Shown here: piece after piece, positions 40,416 to 51,174 of the stretch
Layout of the letters: the number at the start of each line of letters is the position of its first letter
Position numbering within the stretch: position 1 is the first letter of the stretch
Assembly: GCA_024401115.1 (NCBI GenBank)
Contig: JAKSLP010000003.1
Coordinates: 1-64,000 of the forward strand
From: Bacteroidaceae bacterium
Lineage (GTDB): Bacteria; Bacteroidota; Bacteroidia; Bacteroidales; Bacteroidaceae
Direction: 5' to 3'
Length of the DNA: 64,000 nucleotides
Program-made: the position numbers and the translations under genes
Notes under the pieces: generated by a model
Seen by the model: the letters and a program-made list of their open reading frames with translations, nothing else
What the model was told of the DNA's origin: nothing
Database searches by the model: none

Positions 40416-42740
40416 TTAATTGAAAATATCGTCAATACCGCTTTCGCTCATCTCATCTCCCATACCTGAGAACAGGCCATCTAAATCACATGGAGACCAT
40501 CCCTCAGGAATGTCGAAACGCTCGTTCTCATCATAGCCCAGGGACTTATCTGCAAACACTTTCTGCATGTAGATAGCCCAAACAGGCAAGCCGGCAGCAG
40601 CACCCTGACCGAATGTCATGGTATCGAAATGGATATCACGGTCCTCACCACCTACCCAGACACCACTGACCAGTGAAGGTGTATAGCCCATGAACCAGCA
40701 GTCGGAGTTGTTGTTGGTGGTACCCGTCTTTCCACCCATATCACATCTCAGGTTGTAACGGGAACGTACACGGCTACCGGTACCGCCATCAATAACAGAG
40801 CGCATCATATAAACCATCTTGTATGAGCTGTCCTCACTGATCACCTCGACCTGCTGTGGCTGGAAATCAGCAACTACAGCACCCTCACCATCCACAATTC
40901 GGGTAACATACATAGGAACCGAGCGGATACCATGGTTTGCAAAGGCAGAATATGCAGAAACCATCTCACTAACCTTGATGTCACAGGTACCCAGACACAA
41001 TGGCATATAAGGCTCAATCATATTGTTACGCACGCCATAGCGCTTCAACATATCGGCAAAGCGAATAGGAGTAACATGATCCATCAGATAAGCAGAAATC
41101 CAGTTGTTTGACTGCTGCAAACCCCATTGCAAGGTTACCATCTGTCCCACTCTTGAGCTACCGCTATTACGAGGAGTCCAGTTGCCGTAAGTACGCTGAA
41201 CATTCAGCACCTCGGAACAAGGAGTAAATCCATCCTCCATAGCCAATGAGTACAGATAAGGTTTGATGGTAGAACCAACCTGACGGCGGCCTGTACCGGC
41301 CATATCGTATGCAAAGTGTTCATAGTCAGTACCACCTACATAAGCCTTGACATGACCATTCTTTGGATCCATGGACATGAAGCCACATCTCAGGAAGTGC
41401 TTATAATACTTGATGGAATCCAGAGGAGTCATCAAGGTATCAATCTCACCATTGTAAGTAAACAGGCTCATGCGCTGCTTCTCATTAAATGATTTTGTAA
41501 TCTCATCGTCACTGTAACCGGCAGCGCGCATGTTACGCCAACGGTCGGTCTGACGGATAGAGCGATCCAAAATCTTATCGATATCAGTCTGAGACAAGTT
41601 GCGTGAATATGGTGCATAAGAACGGCCCTTCTTCTCTGCAAAGAAAGCATTCTGCAACACCTTGGCCACATGTTCGAAACAAGCCTCCTCGGCATAACGC
41701 TGCATACGGCTATCAATCGAAGTGTAAATCTTCAAGCCATCGGTGTAAATATTATATGGCTCACCGTTCTTCTTTCGGTTCTTGTTACACCAGCCATACA
41801 AAGGATCATCCTTCCATGCGATAGAATCCTCATAGAAGTTGAGAGACTGCCAAGAAGCATAATCACTGCGAACAGGCTCCTTGGCCATCATAATCTTACG
41901 CAAATATTCACGCAAATAAGGGGCAATACCATCCTTATGGTCGGCACGGTGGAAATTCAGTTTCAATTCCTTGGCCTTATAGGTCTCATAGTCCGCATCG
42001 GTCAGGAAACCGGCCTTACGCATCTGGTCCAAAACAATATTGCGTCGGCTGACTGCACGTTCCGGGAAACGGACAGGATTATACAGAGAAGGGTTCTTAC
42101 ACATACCCACGAGCAGTGCAGACTCCTCAACAGTCAGTTCGATAGGATTCTTATGGAAATACACATTACTTGCGGTCTTGATACCAACGGCATTATTCAA
42201 GAAATCGAAGTAATTCAGATACATGGTAAGAATCTCCTCCTTGGTATAAAAACGCTCCAACTTGATGGCAATCACCCACTCCACCGGTTTCTGAATCAAA
42301 CGCTCAAATGAACTGGAAGCCTTTTCTGAATACAGCTGCTTAGCCAACTGCTGAGTCAGGGTACTACCACCACCCGCACTGGCCTGGCCCATCAAACCAC
42401 GCTTTACCACTGCACGGGCCAACGCACGGGCATCGATACCGGAATGGTCATAGAAACGGACATCCTCGGTCGCCACCAAAGCATCCACCAATGATGAAGG
42501 TAGCTCATCGTAACGGACAAACACACGGTTATCACGGCTCAGCGACCAAGTACCCATCAGTTTACCATCAGCCGAAAAGATCTGAGTGGCAAATCTGTTG
42601 ACCGGATTCTCCAATTCAGCAACGGGAGGCATATAGCCGATCCATCCGTTATAAATACCGACAAAGACAGTGAAGGCAAAAATTGTAGCACCGAAAATTA
42701 ATCCCCAAAGGATTTTTGCGTATATGTTCATAGGATACAT
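40416..42740 (-). CDS. class A penicillin-binding protein 1A
   Basis: This is a 774-residue bifunctional peptidoglycan synthase. The ATG at 42740 was chosen because an in-frame TTG at 42758 lies in the -7 box; MNIYAKIL at 42731 is an alternative. A membrane anchor is followed by the GT51 domain with A-T-E-D-V-R-F-Y-D-H-S-G-I and G-G-S-T-L-T-Q-Q-L-A-K-Q-L. The transpeptidase domain shows S-T-I-K-P (catalytic Ser), S-N-N and K-T-G-T-T. It polymerises and crosslinks peptidoglycan at the inner membrane. It is the first gene of an operon with kdsB and the M16 homologue. Confidence 0.94.
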   Translation of the reverse strand: MYPMNIYAKILWGLIFGATIFAFTVFVGIYNGWIGYMPPVAELENPVNRFATQIFSADGKLMGTWSLSRDNRVFVRYDELPSSLVDALVATEDVRFYDHSGIDARALARAVVKRGLMGQASAGGGSTLTQQLAKQLYSEKASSSFERLIQKPVEWVIAIKLERFYTKEEILTMYLNYFDFLNNAVGIKTASNVYFHKNPIELTVEESALLVGMCKNPSLYNPVRFPERAVSRRNIVLDQMRKAGFLTDADYETYKAKELKLNFHRADHKDGIAPYLREYLRKIMMAKEPVRSDYASWQSLNFYEDSIAWKDDPLYGWCNKNRKKNGEPYNIYTDGLKIYTSIDSRMQRYAEEACFEHVAKVLQNAFFAEKKGRSYAPYSRNLSQTDIDKILDRSIRQTDRWRNMRAAGYSDDEITKSFNEKQRMSLFTYNGEIDTLMTPLDSIKYYKHFLRCGFMSMDPKNGHVKAYVGGTDYEHFAYDMAGTGRRQVGSTIKPYLYSLAMEDGFTPCSEVLNVQRTYGNWTPRNSGSSRVGQMVTLQWGLQQSNNWISAYLMDHVTPIRFADMLKRYGVRNNMIEPYMPLCLGTCDIKVSEMVSAYSAFANHGIRSVPMYVTRIVDGEGAVVADFQPQQVEVISEDSSYKMVYMMRSVIDGGTGSRVRSRYNLRCDMGGKTGTTNNNSDCWFMGYTPSLVSGVWVGGEDRDIHFDTMTFGQGAAAGLPVWAIYMQKVFADKSLGYDENERFDIPEGWSPCDLDGLFSGMGDEMSESGIDDIFN

Positions 42741-42755
42741 TCTTCTAAATCTCTG

Positions 42756-42854
42756 CAAATTTAGCGAATATTATTGGATAATTTTAGAGATTCAGAAAAA
42801 GTTCTTCATTTTCCATATAAAATGTGGCGTTTTGAGTTTTTTTCCGTACCTTTG
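42756..42854. promoter_or_regulatory. divergent -7 boxes between PBP1A and pyrB
   Basis: A leftward TAAATTTG (minus strand, 42756-42763) for the PBP1A operon and a rightward TACCTTTG (42847-42854) for pyrB both match TAnnTTTG. Neither has a convincing TTG at 19-21 bases. The leftward leader would be only about 10 bases long. Confidence 0.5.
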
Positions 42855-42886
42855 AAGCCTGAATAAGTTTTATATTATCTCAGATT

Positions 42887-43834
42887 ATGCAAACTCATAG
42901 TTTAGTGACAATTGCAGACCTTTCCAAGGAAAAGCTGAATTATCTGTTGGAAATGGCCCGCGAATTCGAGAAAAATCCAAATAGGGAACTGTTGAAGGGC
43001 CGAGTAGTTGCAACCTTATTTTTTGAGCCATCTACCCGTACTCGCCTGAGTTTTGAAACAGCGGCTAATCGCCTGGGAGCACGTGTCATTGGTTTTGCAG
43101 ACCCAAAAATCACCAGTGGGACCAAGGGTGAGACACTGAAGGATACCATCATGATGGTCAGCAATTATGTAGACGTTATTGTGATGAGACATTATCTGGA
43201 AGGAGCAGCAAGATATGCCAGCGAGGTAGCTCCTGTACCTATCATCAATGCCGGAGACGGTGCCAACCAGCATCCTTCACAGACTATGCTCGACCTCTAT
43301 ACCATCTATCAGACTCAGGGCACACTGGAAAACCTGAACATCTATCTGGTAGGCGACTTGAAATACGGACGTACCGTTCACTCCCTGCTGATGGCTATGC
43401 GCCATTACAATCCTACTTTCCATTTCATTGCTCCTAAGGAACTGGAAATGCCTGAAGAGTACAAGATTTACTGCAAGGAGAACAACATCAAATACGTGGA
43501 GCATACCGACTTTAACAGCGAGGTTATTGCAGATGCTGACATCCTGTACATGACCCGCGTACAAAAGGAACGCTTTACTGACCTGATGGAATACGAAAGA
43601 GTTAAGGATGTATATATCCTGAAGAATGACATGCTGGAGGGCACCCGTGACAATCTGAAGATTCTTCACCCACTGCCACGCGTGAACGAGATTGCCTATG
43701 ACATTGATGACAATCCAAAGGCTTATTATTTCCAGCAGGCAAAGAACGGTTTGTTTGCCCGTCAGGCTCTGATTTGCGATTGTCTGGGCATCACCCTGGA
43801 CGATGTTAAAAATGACACAACTATCATCAAATAA
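42887..43834 (+). CDS. pyrB: aspartate carbamoyltransferase catalytic chain
   Basis: This is a 315-residue enzyme. Carbamoyl-phosphate binding S-T-R-T-R-L-S-F-E lies near residues 50-58, followed by H-P-S-Q-T-M-L-D-L and the aspartate-domain H-P-L-P-R near 263. It catalyses the first committed step of pyrimidine synthesis. The regulatory-chain gene pyrI follows after 9 bases, so a class B holoenzyme (PyrB6PyrI6) inhibited by CTP is expected. Confidence 0.97.
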   Translation: MQTHSLVTIADLSKEKLNYLLEMAREFEKNPNRELLKGRVVATLFFEPSTRTRLSFETAANRLGARVIGFADPKITSGTKGETLKDTIMMVSNYVDVIVMRHYLEGAARYASEVAPVPIINAGDGANQHPSQTMLDLYTIYQTQGTLENLNIYLVGDLKYGRTVHSLLMAMRHYNPTFHFIAPKELEMPEEYKIYCKENNIKYVEHTDFNSEVIADADILYMTRVQKERFTDLMEYERVKDVYILKNDMLEGTRDNLKILHPLPRVNEIAYDIDDNPKAYYFQQAKNGLFARQALICDCLGITLDDVKNDTTIIK

Positions 43835-43843
43835 TAGAAGGAA

Positions 43844-44296
43844 ATGAAAAAGGAATTACAAGTTGCAGCATTGGAGAATGGTACCGTAATCGACCATATC
43901 CCAACCGAGAAATTATTTGATGTTGTGAATCTGCTGGGTTTGCAGAGCATGAAAACTCCTGTAACCATTGGCTATAACCTGCCAAGTACCATCATGGGTT
44001 GCAAGGGTATCATCAAGGTTGCTGACAAGTTCTTCACTGACGAGGAGATTTCACGCTTGAGTGTTATCGCCGAGAACATGAAACTGGTGCTGATCCGCAA
44101 TTACGAGATTGTAGAGAAGAAGGATGTAGTAACCCCAGACCAGTTGAAGGGCATTGTCAAATGTGCAAATCCTAAGTGTATCTGTAACAATGAGCCTATG
44201 CCTACCCTGTTTAATGTCGTTGACAAGGTAAAAGGCGTAATCAAGTGCCATTACTGCGAGAAAGAGCAGGCACTGAAAGATGTAAAACTGCTGTAA
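43844..44296 (+). CDS. pyrI: aspartate carbamoyltransferase regulatory chain
   Basis: This is a 150-residue regulatory subunit. The N-terminal nucleotide-binding half includes [14 protein letters not shown] near residues 5-18. The C-terminal zinc domain has four cysteines as C-A-N-P-K-C and C-H-Y-C. It binds CTP and ATP and sets the activity of PyrB. It starts 9 bases after pyrB. Confidence 0.97.
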   Translation: MKKELQVAALENGTVIDHIPTEKLFDVVNLLGLQSMKTPVTIGYNLPSTIMGCKGIIKVADKFFTDEEISRLSVIAENMKLVLIRNYEIVEKKDVVTPDQLKGIVKCANPKCICNNEPMPTLFNVVDKVKGVIKCHYCEKEQALKDVKLL

Positions 44297-44300
44297 GACC

Positions 44301-44864
44301 ATGAAGCAAGACTGGAAACCGGGGACAATGATCTATCCCCTGCCAGCCGTGCTGGTCAGTGTAGGTTCTACCCCTGAAGAATATAACCTGATAACCATAG
44401 CATGGACGGGTACATTATGCACGAACCCGCCCATGTGCTATATTTCCGTCAGACCCGAGAGACACTCACATGAAATTCTGATGAAGAACATGGAGTTCGT
44501 CATCAATCTGACCACTGAAGACATGGCATTTGCTACCGATTGGTGCGGTGTACGTTCGGGAAAGGACTATCAAAAATTCAAGGAGATGAAACTGACACCT
44601 GGAAAGGCATCAGTTGTCAATTGTCCTATTGTAGAAGAAGCCCCCCTATGCATTGAATGCAAGGTTAAGGAAGTCATTTCATTAGGATCACACGATATGT
44701 TTATTGCCGATGTAGTTAATGTTAAAGCTGATGAGAAATACCTGAATGCAGACGGAAAATGGGATTTGGCCCAAAGCAACCCACTGGTGTATCTGCATGG
44801 AGGATATTACGGCTTAGGGGAAAAGATCGGCAAGTTTGGTTGGAGCGTTGAAAAGAAAAAATAA
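44301..44864 (+). CDS. flavin reductase-like FMN-binding protein
   Basis: This is a 187-residue split-barrel flavin reductase family protein. The FMN-binding core T-I-A-W-T-G-T-L-C-T-N-P-P lies near residues 32-44 and is followed by Y-I-S-V-R-P-E-R-H-S and E-F-V-I-N-L-T-T-E. Such proteins bind FMN and reduce it or another acceptor with NAD(P)H; the physiological substrate is unknown. It lies 4 bases after pyrI and 19 before glyA, so it is part of a pyrB-pyrI-flavin reductase-glyA transcript. Confidence 0.85.
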   Translation: MKQDWKPGTMIYPLPAVLVSVGSTPEEYNLITIAWTGTLCTNPPMCYISVRPERHSHEILMKNMEFVINLTTEDMAFATDWCGVRSGKDYQKFKEMKLTPGKASVVNCPIVEEAPLCIECKVKEVISLGSHDMFIADVVNVKADEKYLNADGKWDLAQSNPLVYLHGGYYGLGEKIGKFGWSVEKKK

Positions 44865-44883
44865 GATTTTAGTTTGATTAAGT

Positions 44884-46164
44884 ATGAGAAGAGATGAAGA
44901 GATTTTTGCCCTGATCCAAAAAGAGGACCAGCGGCAAAGGAAGGGTATCGAATTAATTGCATCCGAAAACTTTGTAAGCGAGCAAGTCATGCAGGCCATG
45001 GGTTCATGCATGACGAACAAGTATGCCGAGGGTTATCCTGGCAAGCGTTATTACGGTGGTTGCGAAGTAGTGGATCAATCAGAGACTATCGCTATTGAAC
45101 GTGTTTGCCAGCTGTTTGGCGCAGAATACGCAAATGTTCAGCCTCATTCAGGAGCCCAGGCTAATGCAGCCGTTCTGTTGGCTGTGTTAAATCCAGGTGA
45201 CAAGTTCATGGGATTGAATCTGGCTCACGGAGGCCATTTATCCCACGGTTCTGCCGTGAACACCTCAGGCATCCTGTACAAGCCATGTGAATATAACGTC
45301 AACAAGGATACAGGATTGGTTGACTATGACCAGATGGAAGAAGTGGCATTGCGCGAGCGACCAAAATTGATTATCGGTGGTGGTTCAGCCTACAGCCGTG
45401 ACTGGGATTATGCCCGTATGCGTAAGATTGCCGATGAGGTTGGTGCCCTGCTGATGATTGACATGGCTCACCCAGCCGGTTTGATTGCAGCCGGACTGCT
45501 GGATAATCCATTGAAATATGCTCACATTGTCACCTCTACCACCCACAAGACACTGCGTGGTCCTCGCGGAGGTATCATCCTTTTGGGTAAGGATTTCGAA
45601 AACCCATGGGGTCTGACCACTCCAAAGGGCCAGGTAAAGATGATGAGTCAGTTGCTGAACAGCGCCGTATTCCCAGGCCAGCAGGGCGGTCCGCTGGAAC
45701 ATGTTATTGCAGCAAAAGCCGTAGCATTTGGCGAAGCCTTACAGCCAGAATTCAAGGATTACCAGATTCAGGTACAAAAGAATGCCCGTGTATTGGCCAA
45801 TGCACTGATGGAGCGTGGATTCCACATCATCTCTGGCGGCACAGACAATCACTCCATGTTGGTAGACCTGCGCACAAAGTATCCTGAACTGACCGGTAAG
45901 GTGGCAGAAAAGGCTTTGGTTGCAGCAGACATTACAGCCAACAAGAATATGGTACCATTCGACAGCAGAAGCGCTTTCCAGACATCCGGTATCCGCTTGG
46001 GTACACCTGCCATCACCACCCGTGGTGCCAAGGAAGACTTGATGTTGTTGATTGCAGAAATGATTGAGACTGTACTGAATGCTCCGGAAGATGATAACGT
46101 TATTGCATCAGTCAGAGCAAAAGTAAACGAGACCATGAAAGATTATCCGATCTTTGCTTACTAA
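44884..46164 (+). CDS. glyA: serine hydroxymethyltransferase
   Basis: This is a 426-residue PLP enzyme. It has L-I-A-S-E-N-F-V-S near residues 21-29, [13 protein letters not shown], the H-S-G-A-Q-A-N motif, I-D-M-A-H-P-A-G-L and the PLP lysine in [14 protein letters not shown]. It interconverts serine and glycine while charging tetrahydrofolate with a one-carbon unit. Its place in the pyr operon is consistent with supplying one-carbon units for nucleotide synthesis. A strong terminator follows. Confidence 0.97.
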   Translation: MRRDEEIFALIQKEDQRQRKGIELIASENFVSEQVMQAMGSCMTNKYAEGYPGKRYYGGCEVVDQSETIAIERVCQLFGAEYANVQPHSGAQANAAVLLAVLNPGDKFMGLNLAHGGHLSHGSAVNTSGILYKPCEYNVNKDTGLVDYDQMEEVALRERPKLIIGGGSAYSRDWDYARMRKIADEVGALLMIDMAHPAGLIAAGLLDNPLKYAHIVTSTTHKTLRGPRGGIILLGKDFENPWGLTTPKGQVKMMSQLLNSAVFPGQQGGPLEHVIAAKAVAFGEALQPEFKDYQIQVQKNARVLANALMERGFHIISGGTDNHSMLVDLRTKYPELTGKVAEKALVAADITANKNMVPFDSRSAFQTSGIRLGTPAITTRGAKEDLMLLIAEMIETVLNAPEDDNVIASVRAKVNETMKDYPIFAY

Positions 46165-46171
46165 AAAAGAT

Positions 46172-46198
46172 AAAGGCTTGCCAAAAGGCAAGCCTTTT
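46172..46198. terminator. terminator after glyA
   Basis: The 11-base-pair stem AAAGGCTTGCC (46172-46182) pairs with 46187-46197 around AAAA, and the right arm ends in T residues. It lies 5 bases before the stop of a convergent gene and may serve both directions. Confidence 0.85.
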
Positions 46199-46202
46199 AT
46201 AG

Positions 46203-46640
46203 TTAATCTGCTAACAAATGTTTTAAAAATTCATTCAAATCCTCATCCAAGTCTTTCAAGAGACCTTCACTGGCAATAACCAAATCGTCATCCACCAGCA
46301 ACAATTCAGAAAGAGTCTCCTTCTGTAAGTCAACCATCACGAAAGAGAAAGGCTTCATGATTGGTAACTGTTCAAATGACTTACGGTGATTTTCCAGACA
46401 ACGGCGCAGAATAGTCTCAACCTCCTTTAGCGCTGTCTTGCTATTCAACCCTTGAAATTCCGGGACTGATATTCGGTCCAGTTCCTCATCCTCATCATTA
46501 AATATAACAATCTCGCCCGACTTAAAGAGGGGTTGAAAGTGAATGTCGGTAACCACCTCGCCTTCTATATTGGAATAGCGGGATACCAACCTGTCAAGCC
46601 CCGACTTTATCAGAGACATGGATTCATTGCTTATTTTCAT
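46203..46640 (-). CDS. conserved hypothetical acidic protein
   Basis: This is a 145-residue protein from the ATG at 46640 (MKISNESMS). An in-frame TTG at 46667 lies in the -7 box TAAATTTG (46665-46672, minus strand) and is rejected. There is no signal peptide or membrane segment. It is acidic, especially at its C-terminus (L-L-V-D-D-D-L-V and L-K-D-L-D-E-D-L-N-E-F), with an alternating strand/helix pattern. I do not recognise the family. It has its own promoter region and may be monocistronic between glyA and the DUF6340-like gene. Confidence 0.6.
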   Translation of the reverse strand: MKISNESMSLIKSGLDRLVSRYSNIEGEVVTDIHFQPLFKSGEIVIFNDEDEELDRISVPEFQGLNSKTALKEVETILRRCLENHRKSFEQLPIMKPFSFVMVDLQKETLSELLLVDDDLVIASEGLLKDLDEDLNEFLKHLLAD

Positions 46641-46734
46641 AGGCTTAGTTTTTATTACAAGGGTCAAATTTACGAAAAATATCTTTCAATCTTGCAATTT
46701 ACAAACAAAAACTGAACAATAAACGTAAAAACTA

Positions 46735-47676
46735 TTAATCAAACCTCTTCATCTGTAAATTTAAGGTTTGATGACTGGCAATCCGGTTTTTTAGTAATGA
46801 TGAATAGAACAGGGCAAGTTTAGCCAGACTTGATTCAGGTTTACATTCTGCAAGCAATTCCAGACAGTCTTTATAAGCACCATCCGGATCACCCGTCATT
46901 TCCTTAGCCAAGATAAGATTAAAGCGAGTCTGCTGTTTAGACAAACCCTTTGCCTGATGTAGGTATTCCTCCCACTGCTCAGCCGCAGTCTCCCAATCTC
47001 CCTGATGGATGAACATATCGGCATCACGGAAATATGCATTACCACCAGTGAAATAATAACGCTCTGTCATTTCCCAATAAGGAGCCAGTTGGTGCGCCAG
47101 TTTCTCGGCAATGTAGCTTGTCACATCATCGCATACCAGCCCTAACAGGCTTGTACTATTCAGGTATTCCCATTCAATAGTATCAGAAACAGCTAAAGAC
47201 CGAAAAGGCCCCTTTCGGCTCGGCACATAAACACGGGCCAGCGCCTTGATATCAGCCATTGGCCTATAGATGGAGCCCAAAGCCTTAGTGTTAACATTTT
47301 CAATGGTAATCAGCATATTGGCATTCAAATCCCGTGTAAGGTCCTGAACAGCATCCTGAGATAGAGGGTTGATGATGGAATCATTACGGTCGATGGCAGA
47401 AATATCACTGTCACACACTATCACGTCATCAAAATAGTCGGCATCTGCCAAATAGGTACCTAATGACTCGACTACACGCTTTGAGTTGATGGGAAGGGCT
47501 TGTTTTCCCACTCCCAGGCTGTCATTCAGACGATCGACAATAGCCACACGCCTAATCTCGTTAGGTAAAGAGATGCTGGCCGGTGTCAACTGCTCAAACT
47601 GAAATGCCGACAAAGATGCGGTGGAGCATGATGCCACCACTGCTCCTAATAACAATAACAATAACCCCTTCTTCAT
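46735..47676 (-). CDS. DUF6340-like lipoprotein with C-terminal TPR-like helices
   Basis: This is a 313-residue predicted lipoprotein with signal peptide and lipobox V-V-A-S-C. The N-terminal domain has L-P-N-E-I-R-R-V-A-I-V-D-R and a conserved D-x-x-V-C-D-S-D pattern typical of the Bacteroidetes family DUF6340. Residues from about 215 form TPR-like helices (W-E-T-A-A-E-Q-W-E-E-Y). The function is unknown; it is probably periplasmic or at the outer membrane. It lies 69 bases downstream of secA, behind the secA terminator. Confidence 0.65.
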   Translation of the reverse strand: MKKGLLLLLLGAVVASCSTASLSAFQFEQLTPASISLPNEIRRVAIVDRLNDSLGVGKQALPINSKRVVESLGTYLADADYFDDVIVCDSDISAIDRNDSIINPLSQDAVQDLTRDLNANMLITIENVNTKALGSIYRPMADIKALARVYVPSRKGPFRSLAVSDTIEWEYLNSTSLLGLVCDDVTSYIAEKLAHQLAPYWEMTERYYFTGGNAYFRDADMFIHQGDWETAAEQWEEYLHQAKGLSKQQTRFNLILAKEMTGDPDGAYKDCLELLAECKPESSLAKLALFYSSLLKNRIASHQTLNLQMKRFD

Positions 47677-47684
47677 TATAATTA

Positions 47685-47734
47685 GAAAAAAAGGTTTGCA
47701 GAGTCTGCCCTTTTGAGCAGATTTGCAAACCTTT
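47685..47734 (-). terminator. terminator of secA
   Basis: Arms 47690-47700 and 47724-47734 (AAAGGTTTGCA and complement) enclose a second TCTGC/GCAGA helix (47704-47708 with 47717-47721). On the minus strand a T-run follows at 47685-47690. It ends 11 bases after the secA stop codon. Confidence 0.8.
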
Positions 47735-47745
47735 ATGATTGAATG

Positions 47746-50700
47746 TTATAAACCTCTACCGTGGCAGTTCTTGAACTTCTTTCCACTGCCGCAAGGACAT
47801 GGGTCGTTACGTCCTGGAAGTTTGTCCCGGCGAACTGGCTCTGCTGGAATGTCACGGGTATCTCGTGCTGCAGCATCAGCCTGAGCAGCTTCCTCTGCAG
47901 ATGTAACCTCCTGCTTAGTCTCACGCAATTGCTGTTTTGGAACTACCGGTTCCGGAGCAGCCTCACGGACTGGTTCAGACTGGCGAACAGGAATCTGGCC
48001 ACGCATCAAGATGCTGATAGTTTTCTCGTTGATAGAGTCAACCATAGAATCAAACAGAGTTACAGACTCCAGCTTAAAGATCAACAATGGATCCTTCTGC
48101 TCATAACTTGCATTGCGTACAGACTGCTTCAGCTCGTCCAAATCACGAAGATTCTCCTTCCAGCACTCATCAATAATATTCAGAAGGATACGCTTTTCGA
48201 AAGCCTTAACAACTGAAGCACATTCTGTATCGTATGCCTCCTTGATTGGAGTGCTGACCTGATATACACGCTTACCATCGGTGATAGGAACCATGATGTT
48301 GTGATAAGCATTAGGATTCTGCTCATAGATGCCCTTGATTACAGAGAATGCTACATGAGCCATGAAATCCATCTTGCGCTTGAAGTTGACCATTACTGCA
48401 TCAAATGCCTTCTCGGTCAAAGCATCACGCTTGGTATCCTCGTATTCCTGTGCAGTAAACGGAACCTCCATAGAGAAAGTCTTCAGATACAGCATCTTGA
48501 TCGACTCGTAATCCGATGTAATATTGAATGCGTTTACTACACGCTCCCAAATCATATTACTGATATCCATACCGATACGTTCACCCATCAACGCATGGCG
48601 ACGCTTAGTGTAGATGGCATTACGCTGCTTGTTCATCACGTCATCGTACTCGATCAGGCGCTTACGGATACCGAAGTTGTTCTCCTCTACCTTCTTCTGT
48701 GCACGTTCGATTGAGTTGGAAATCATCTTGTGCTCAATCATCTCGCCCTCCTGGAAGCCCAGCTTATCCATCATCGAAGCGATACGGTCGCTGGCAAACA
48801 GACGCATCAAGTTATCCTCCAGTGATACAAAGAATACAGAAGAACCCACATCACCCTGACGACCGGAACGTCCACGCAACTGGCGGTCAACACGGCGGCT
48901 CTCGTGACGCTCAGTACCGATGATAGCCAAACCTCCTGCTGCTCTAACCTCAGGACTCAACTTGATATCAGTACCACGACCTGCCATGTTGGTAGCAATG
49001 GTTACTGCACCCAGACGGGTCTTACCATCCTCAGCCAAAGTACTCTGACCGGCCAATGCTACGATATCAGCCTCCTTCTGGTGCAACTTAGCATTCAATA
49101 CCTGATGTGGAATCTTACGCATAGACAACATCTTGCTCAATTGCTCAGAGATGTCAACGCTGGTAGTACCCACCAGACAAGGACGGCCGCTCTCACGCAT
49201 CTTAACCACCTCTTCGATAACAGCCTTATACTTCTCACGCTTAGTCTTATAAACGCGGTCGTTCATATCATCACGTGCAATTGGCTTATTGGTAGGAATG
49301 ACAACAACATCCAACTTATAGATATCCCAGAACTCACCGGCCTCGGTCTCTGCAGTACCGGTCATACCACTCAGCTTGTGGTACATACGGAAATAGTTCT
49401 GTAAGGTGATGGTAGCAAAGGTCTGAGTGGCAGCCTCGATATTTACACGCTCCTTAGCCTCAATAGCCTGGTGCAAACCATCGCTGTAACGACGGCCTTC
49501 CATGATACGGCCAGTCTGCTCATCAACAATCTTAACCTTACCGTTCTCATCAACGATATACTGATCGTTCTTCTCGAACATAGCATAAGCCTTCAGCAAC
49601 TGATGAATGGTATGAACACGCTCACTCTTTACGGAATAATCGGTCATCAGCTCATCCTTCTTGCGCATACGCTCCTCGGATGACAAGGTAGTATCAGCCT
49701 CCAACTGCGACAGCAGTGAAGTAATATCAGGCAGGACGAAGAAGTTAGGATCCTGAGAACTTCCACTCAGAATCTCAACACCCTTATCAGTCAGGTCCGC
49801 ACTGTTCTGCTTCTCATCAATGACGAAATACAATGGTGCAACAGCCTCTGGCATGTGCTTCTGGTTTTGCTCCAGATAGTACTCCTCGGTCTTCAACATA
49901 CCGGCCTTAACACCAGGCTCACTCAGGAACTTAATCAGCTGCTTGTTCTTTGGCAGTGCCTTGTGGCTACGGAACAATGACAGGTAACCCTCATTGACCT
50001 CCTCCTGATTATCGCTCTCAATCTTCTTGCGGGCATCAATCAAAAGCTGGTTAGCCAACTTCTTCTGCAGTTCATACAAGCGCTCTACCAATGGACAGAG
50101 CTGCTCATACATCTGGTCCTCACCTCTTGGCACAGGACCTGAGATAATCAATGGAGTACGGGCATCATCAATCAAGACAGAGTCAACCTCATCGACAATG
50201 GCATAATTGTGCTTGCGCTGTACCAACTCCTCAGGAGAAGAGGCCATATTATCACGCAAGTAGTCGAAACCGAACTCATTATTGGTACCGAAAGTAATAT
50301 CAGCACGGTAAGCCTTGCGGCGAGCCTCAGAATTAGGCTTGTGCTTATCGATACAGTCTACAGACAGACCATGGAACATGTAAAGAGGACCCATCCACTC
50401 AGAGTCACGCTTTGACAAATAGTCGTTGACTGTTACCACATGAACACCGTTTCCGGTCAGTGCATTCAGGTAAACAGGCAATGTTGCCACCAAAGTCTTA
50501 CCCTCACCGGTAGCCATCTCCGCAATCTTACCCTCGTGAAGAACGGTACCGCCAATCATCTGCACGTCATAATGAACCATGTTCCAGGTTGTCTCGTTAC
50601 CACCGGCAACCCAATGATTCAGCCAAATAGCCTTGTCACCCTCAATACGAAGGAAATCCTTACCCTGAGCAGCCAGCTCACGGTCAAAATCGGTAGCAGT

Positions 50701-51087
50701 TACAACAATCTCCTCGTTGTCGTTGAATCGGCGTGCGGTTTCCTTTACCACAGCGAATGCCATAGGCAGAACCTTATTCAGAGCCTCCTCATAACGGTCC
50801 AGGACCTCGCTCTCCAATTTATCAATCTTGTTGAACAAAGTCTCTCTCTGTTCAATTTCAGTCTTCTCAACCTGTGCCTTCAATTCCTCAATCTTGGCAC
50901 GCTCATCGATAGCACTGTCTAAAATAACCTTTTTAAACTCCACTGTCTTTGCACGGAGTTCGTCATTGCTCAGTTTCTGAACCTCTGGATAAAATGTTCT
51001 AATCTTGTCGAGCTGAGGCTTCATAGCCTTCATATCACGAGTAGATTTGTTACCGAACAATGAGCTAACAAATGATACGAATCCCAT
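47746..51087 (-). CDS. secA: preprotein translocase ATPase SecA
   Basis: This is a 1113-residue motor ATPase from the ATG at 51087. The first nucleotide-binding domain has M-A-T-G-E-G-K-T at 191-198 and I-V-D-E-V-D-S-V-L later. The preprotein crosslinking and helical domains contain A-G-R-G-T-D-I-K and R-G-R-S-G-R-Q-G-D. The protein ends in a SEC-C zinc site, [13 protein letters not shown]. It is longer than E. coli SecA (about 900) because of insertions in the N-terminal half, as usual in Bacteroidetes. It drives proteins through SecYEG. A -7 box (TAAATTTG, minus strand) lies at 51128-51135. Confidence 0.97.
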   Translation of the reverse strand: MGFVSFVSSLFGNKSTRDMKAMKPQLDKIRTFYPEVQKLSNDELRAKTVEFKKVILDSAIDERAKIEELKAQVEKTEIEQRETLFNKIDKLESEVLDRYEEALNKVLPMAFAVVKETARRFNDNEEIVVTATDFDRELAAQGKDFLRIEGDKAIWLNHWVAGGNETTWNMVHYDVQMIGGTVLHEGKIAEMATGEGKTLVATLPVYLNALTGNGVHVVTVNDYLSKRDSEWMGPLYMFHGLSVDCIDKHKPNSEARRKAYRADITFGTNNEFGFDYLRDNMASSPEELVQRKHNYAIVDEVDSVLIDDARTPLIISGPVPRGEDQMYEQLCPLVERLYELQKKLANQLLIDARKKIESDNQEEVNEGYLSLFRSHKALPKNKQLIKFLSEPGVKAGMLKTEEYYLEQNQKHMPEAVAPLYFVIDEKQNSADLTDKGVEILSGSSQDPNFFVLPDITSLLSQLEADTTLSSEERMRKKDELMTDYSVKSERVHTIHQLLKAYAMFEKNDQYIVDENGKVKIVDEQTGRIMEGRRYSDGLHQAIEAKERVNIEAATQTFATITLQNYFRMYHKLSGMTGTAETEAGEFWDIYKLDVVVIPTNKPIARDDMNDRVYKTKREKYKAVIEEVVKMRESGRPCLVGTTSVDISEQLSKMLSMRKIPHQVLNAKLHQKEADIVALAGQSTLAEDGKTRLGAVTIATNMAGRGTDIKLSPEVRAAGGLAIIGTERHESRRVDRQLRGRSGRQGDVGSSVFFVSLEDNLMRLFASDRIASMMDKLGFQEGEMIEHKMISNSIERAQKKVEENNFGIRKRLIEYDDVMNKQRNAIYTKRRHALMGERIGMDISNMIWERVVNAFNITSDYESIKMLYLKTFSMEVPFTAQEYEDTKRDALTEKAFDAVMVNFKRKMDFMAHVAFSVIKGIYEQNPNAYHNIMVPITDGKRVYQVSTPIKEAYDTECASVVKAFEKRILLNIIDECWKENLRDLDELKQSVRNASYEQKDPLLIFKLESVTLFDSMVDSINEKTISILMRGQIPVRQSEPVREAAPEPVVPKQQLRETKQEVTSAEEAAQADAAARDTRDIPAEPVRRDKLPGRNDPCPCGSGKKFKNCHGRGL

Positions 51088-51174
51088 AATATGTCGTTTT
51101 TTTATTGTCAAATAATGAAATAGTCTGCAAATTTAAGGAAAAAATACGTATTTTTCCTCAAAATAGTCTTTAAA

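Noticed and set aside
41670-42311. A 213-codon plus-strand frame opposite PBP1A
   Set aside because: It is antisense to conserved penicillin-binding sequence and has no promoter or homology-like motif.
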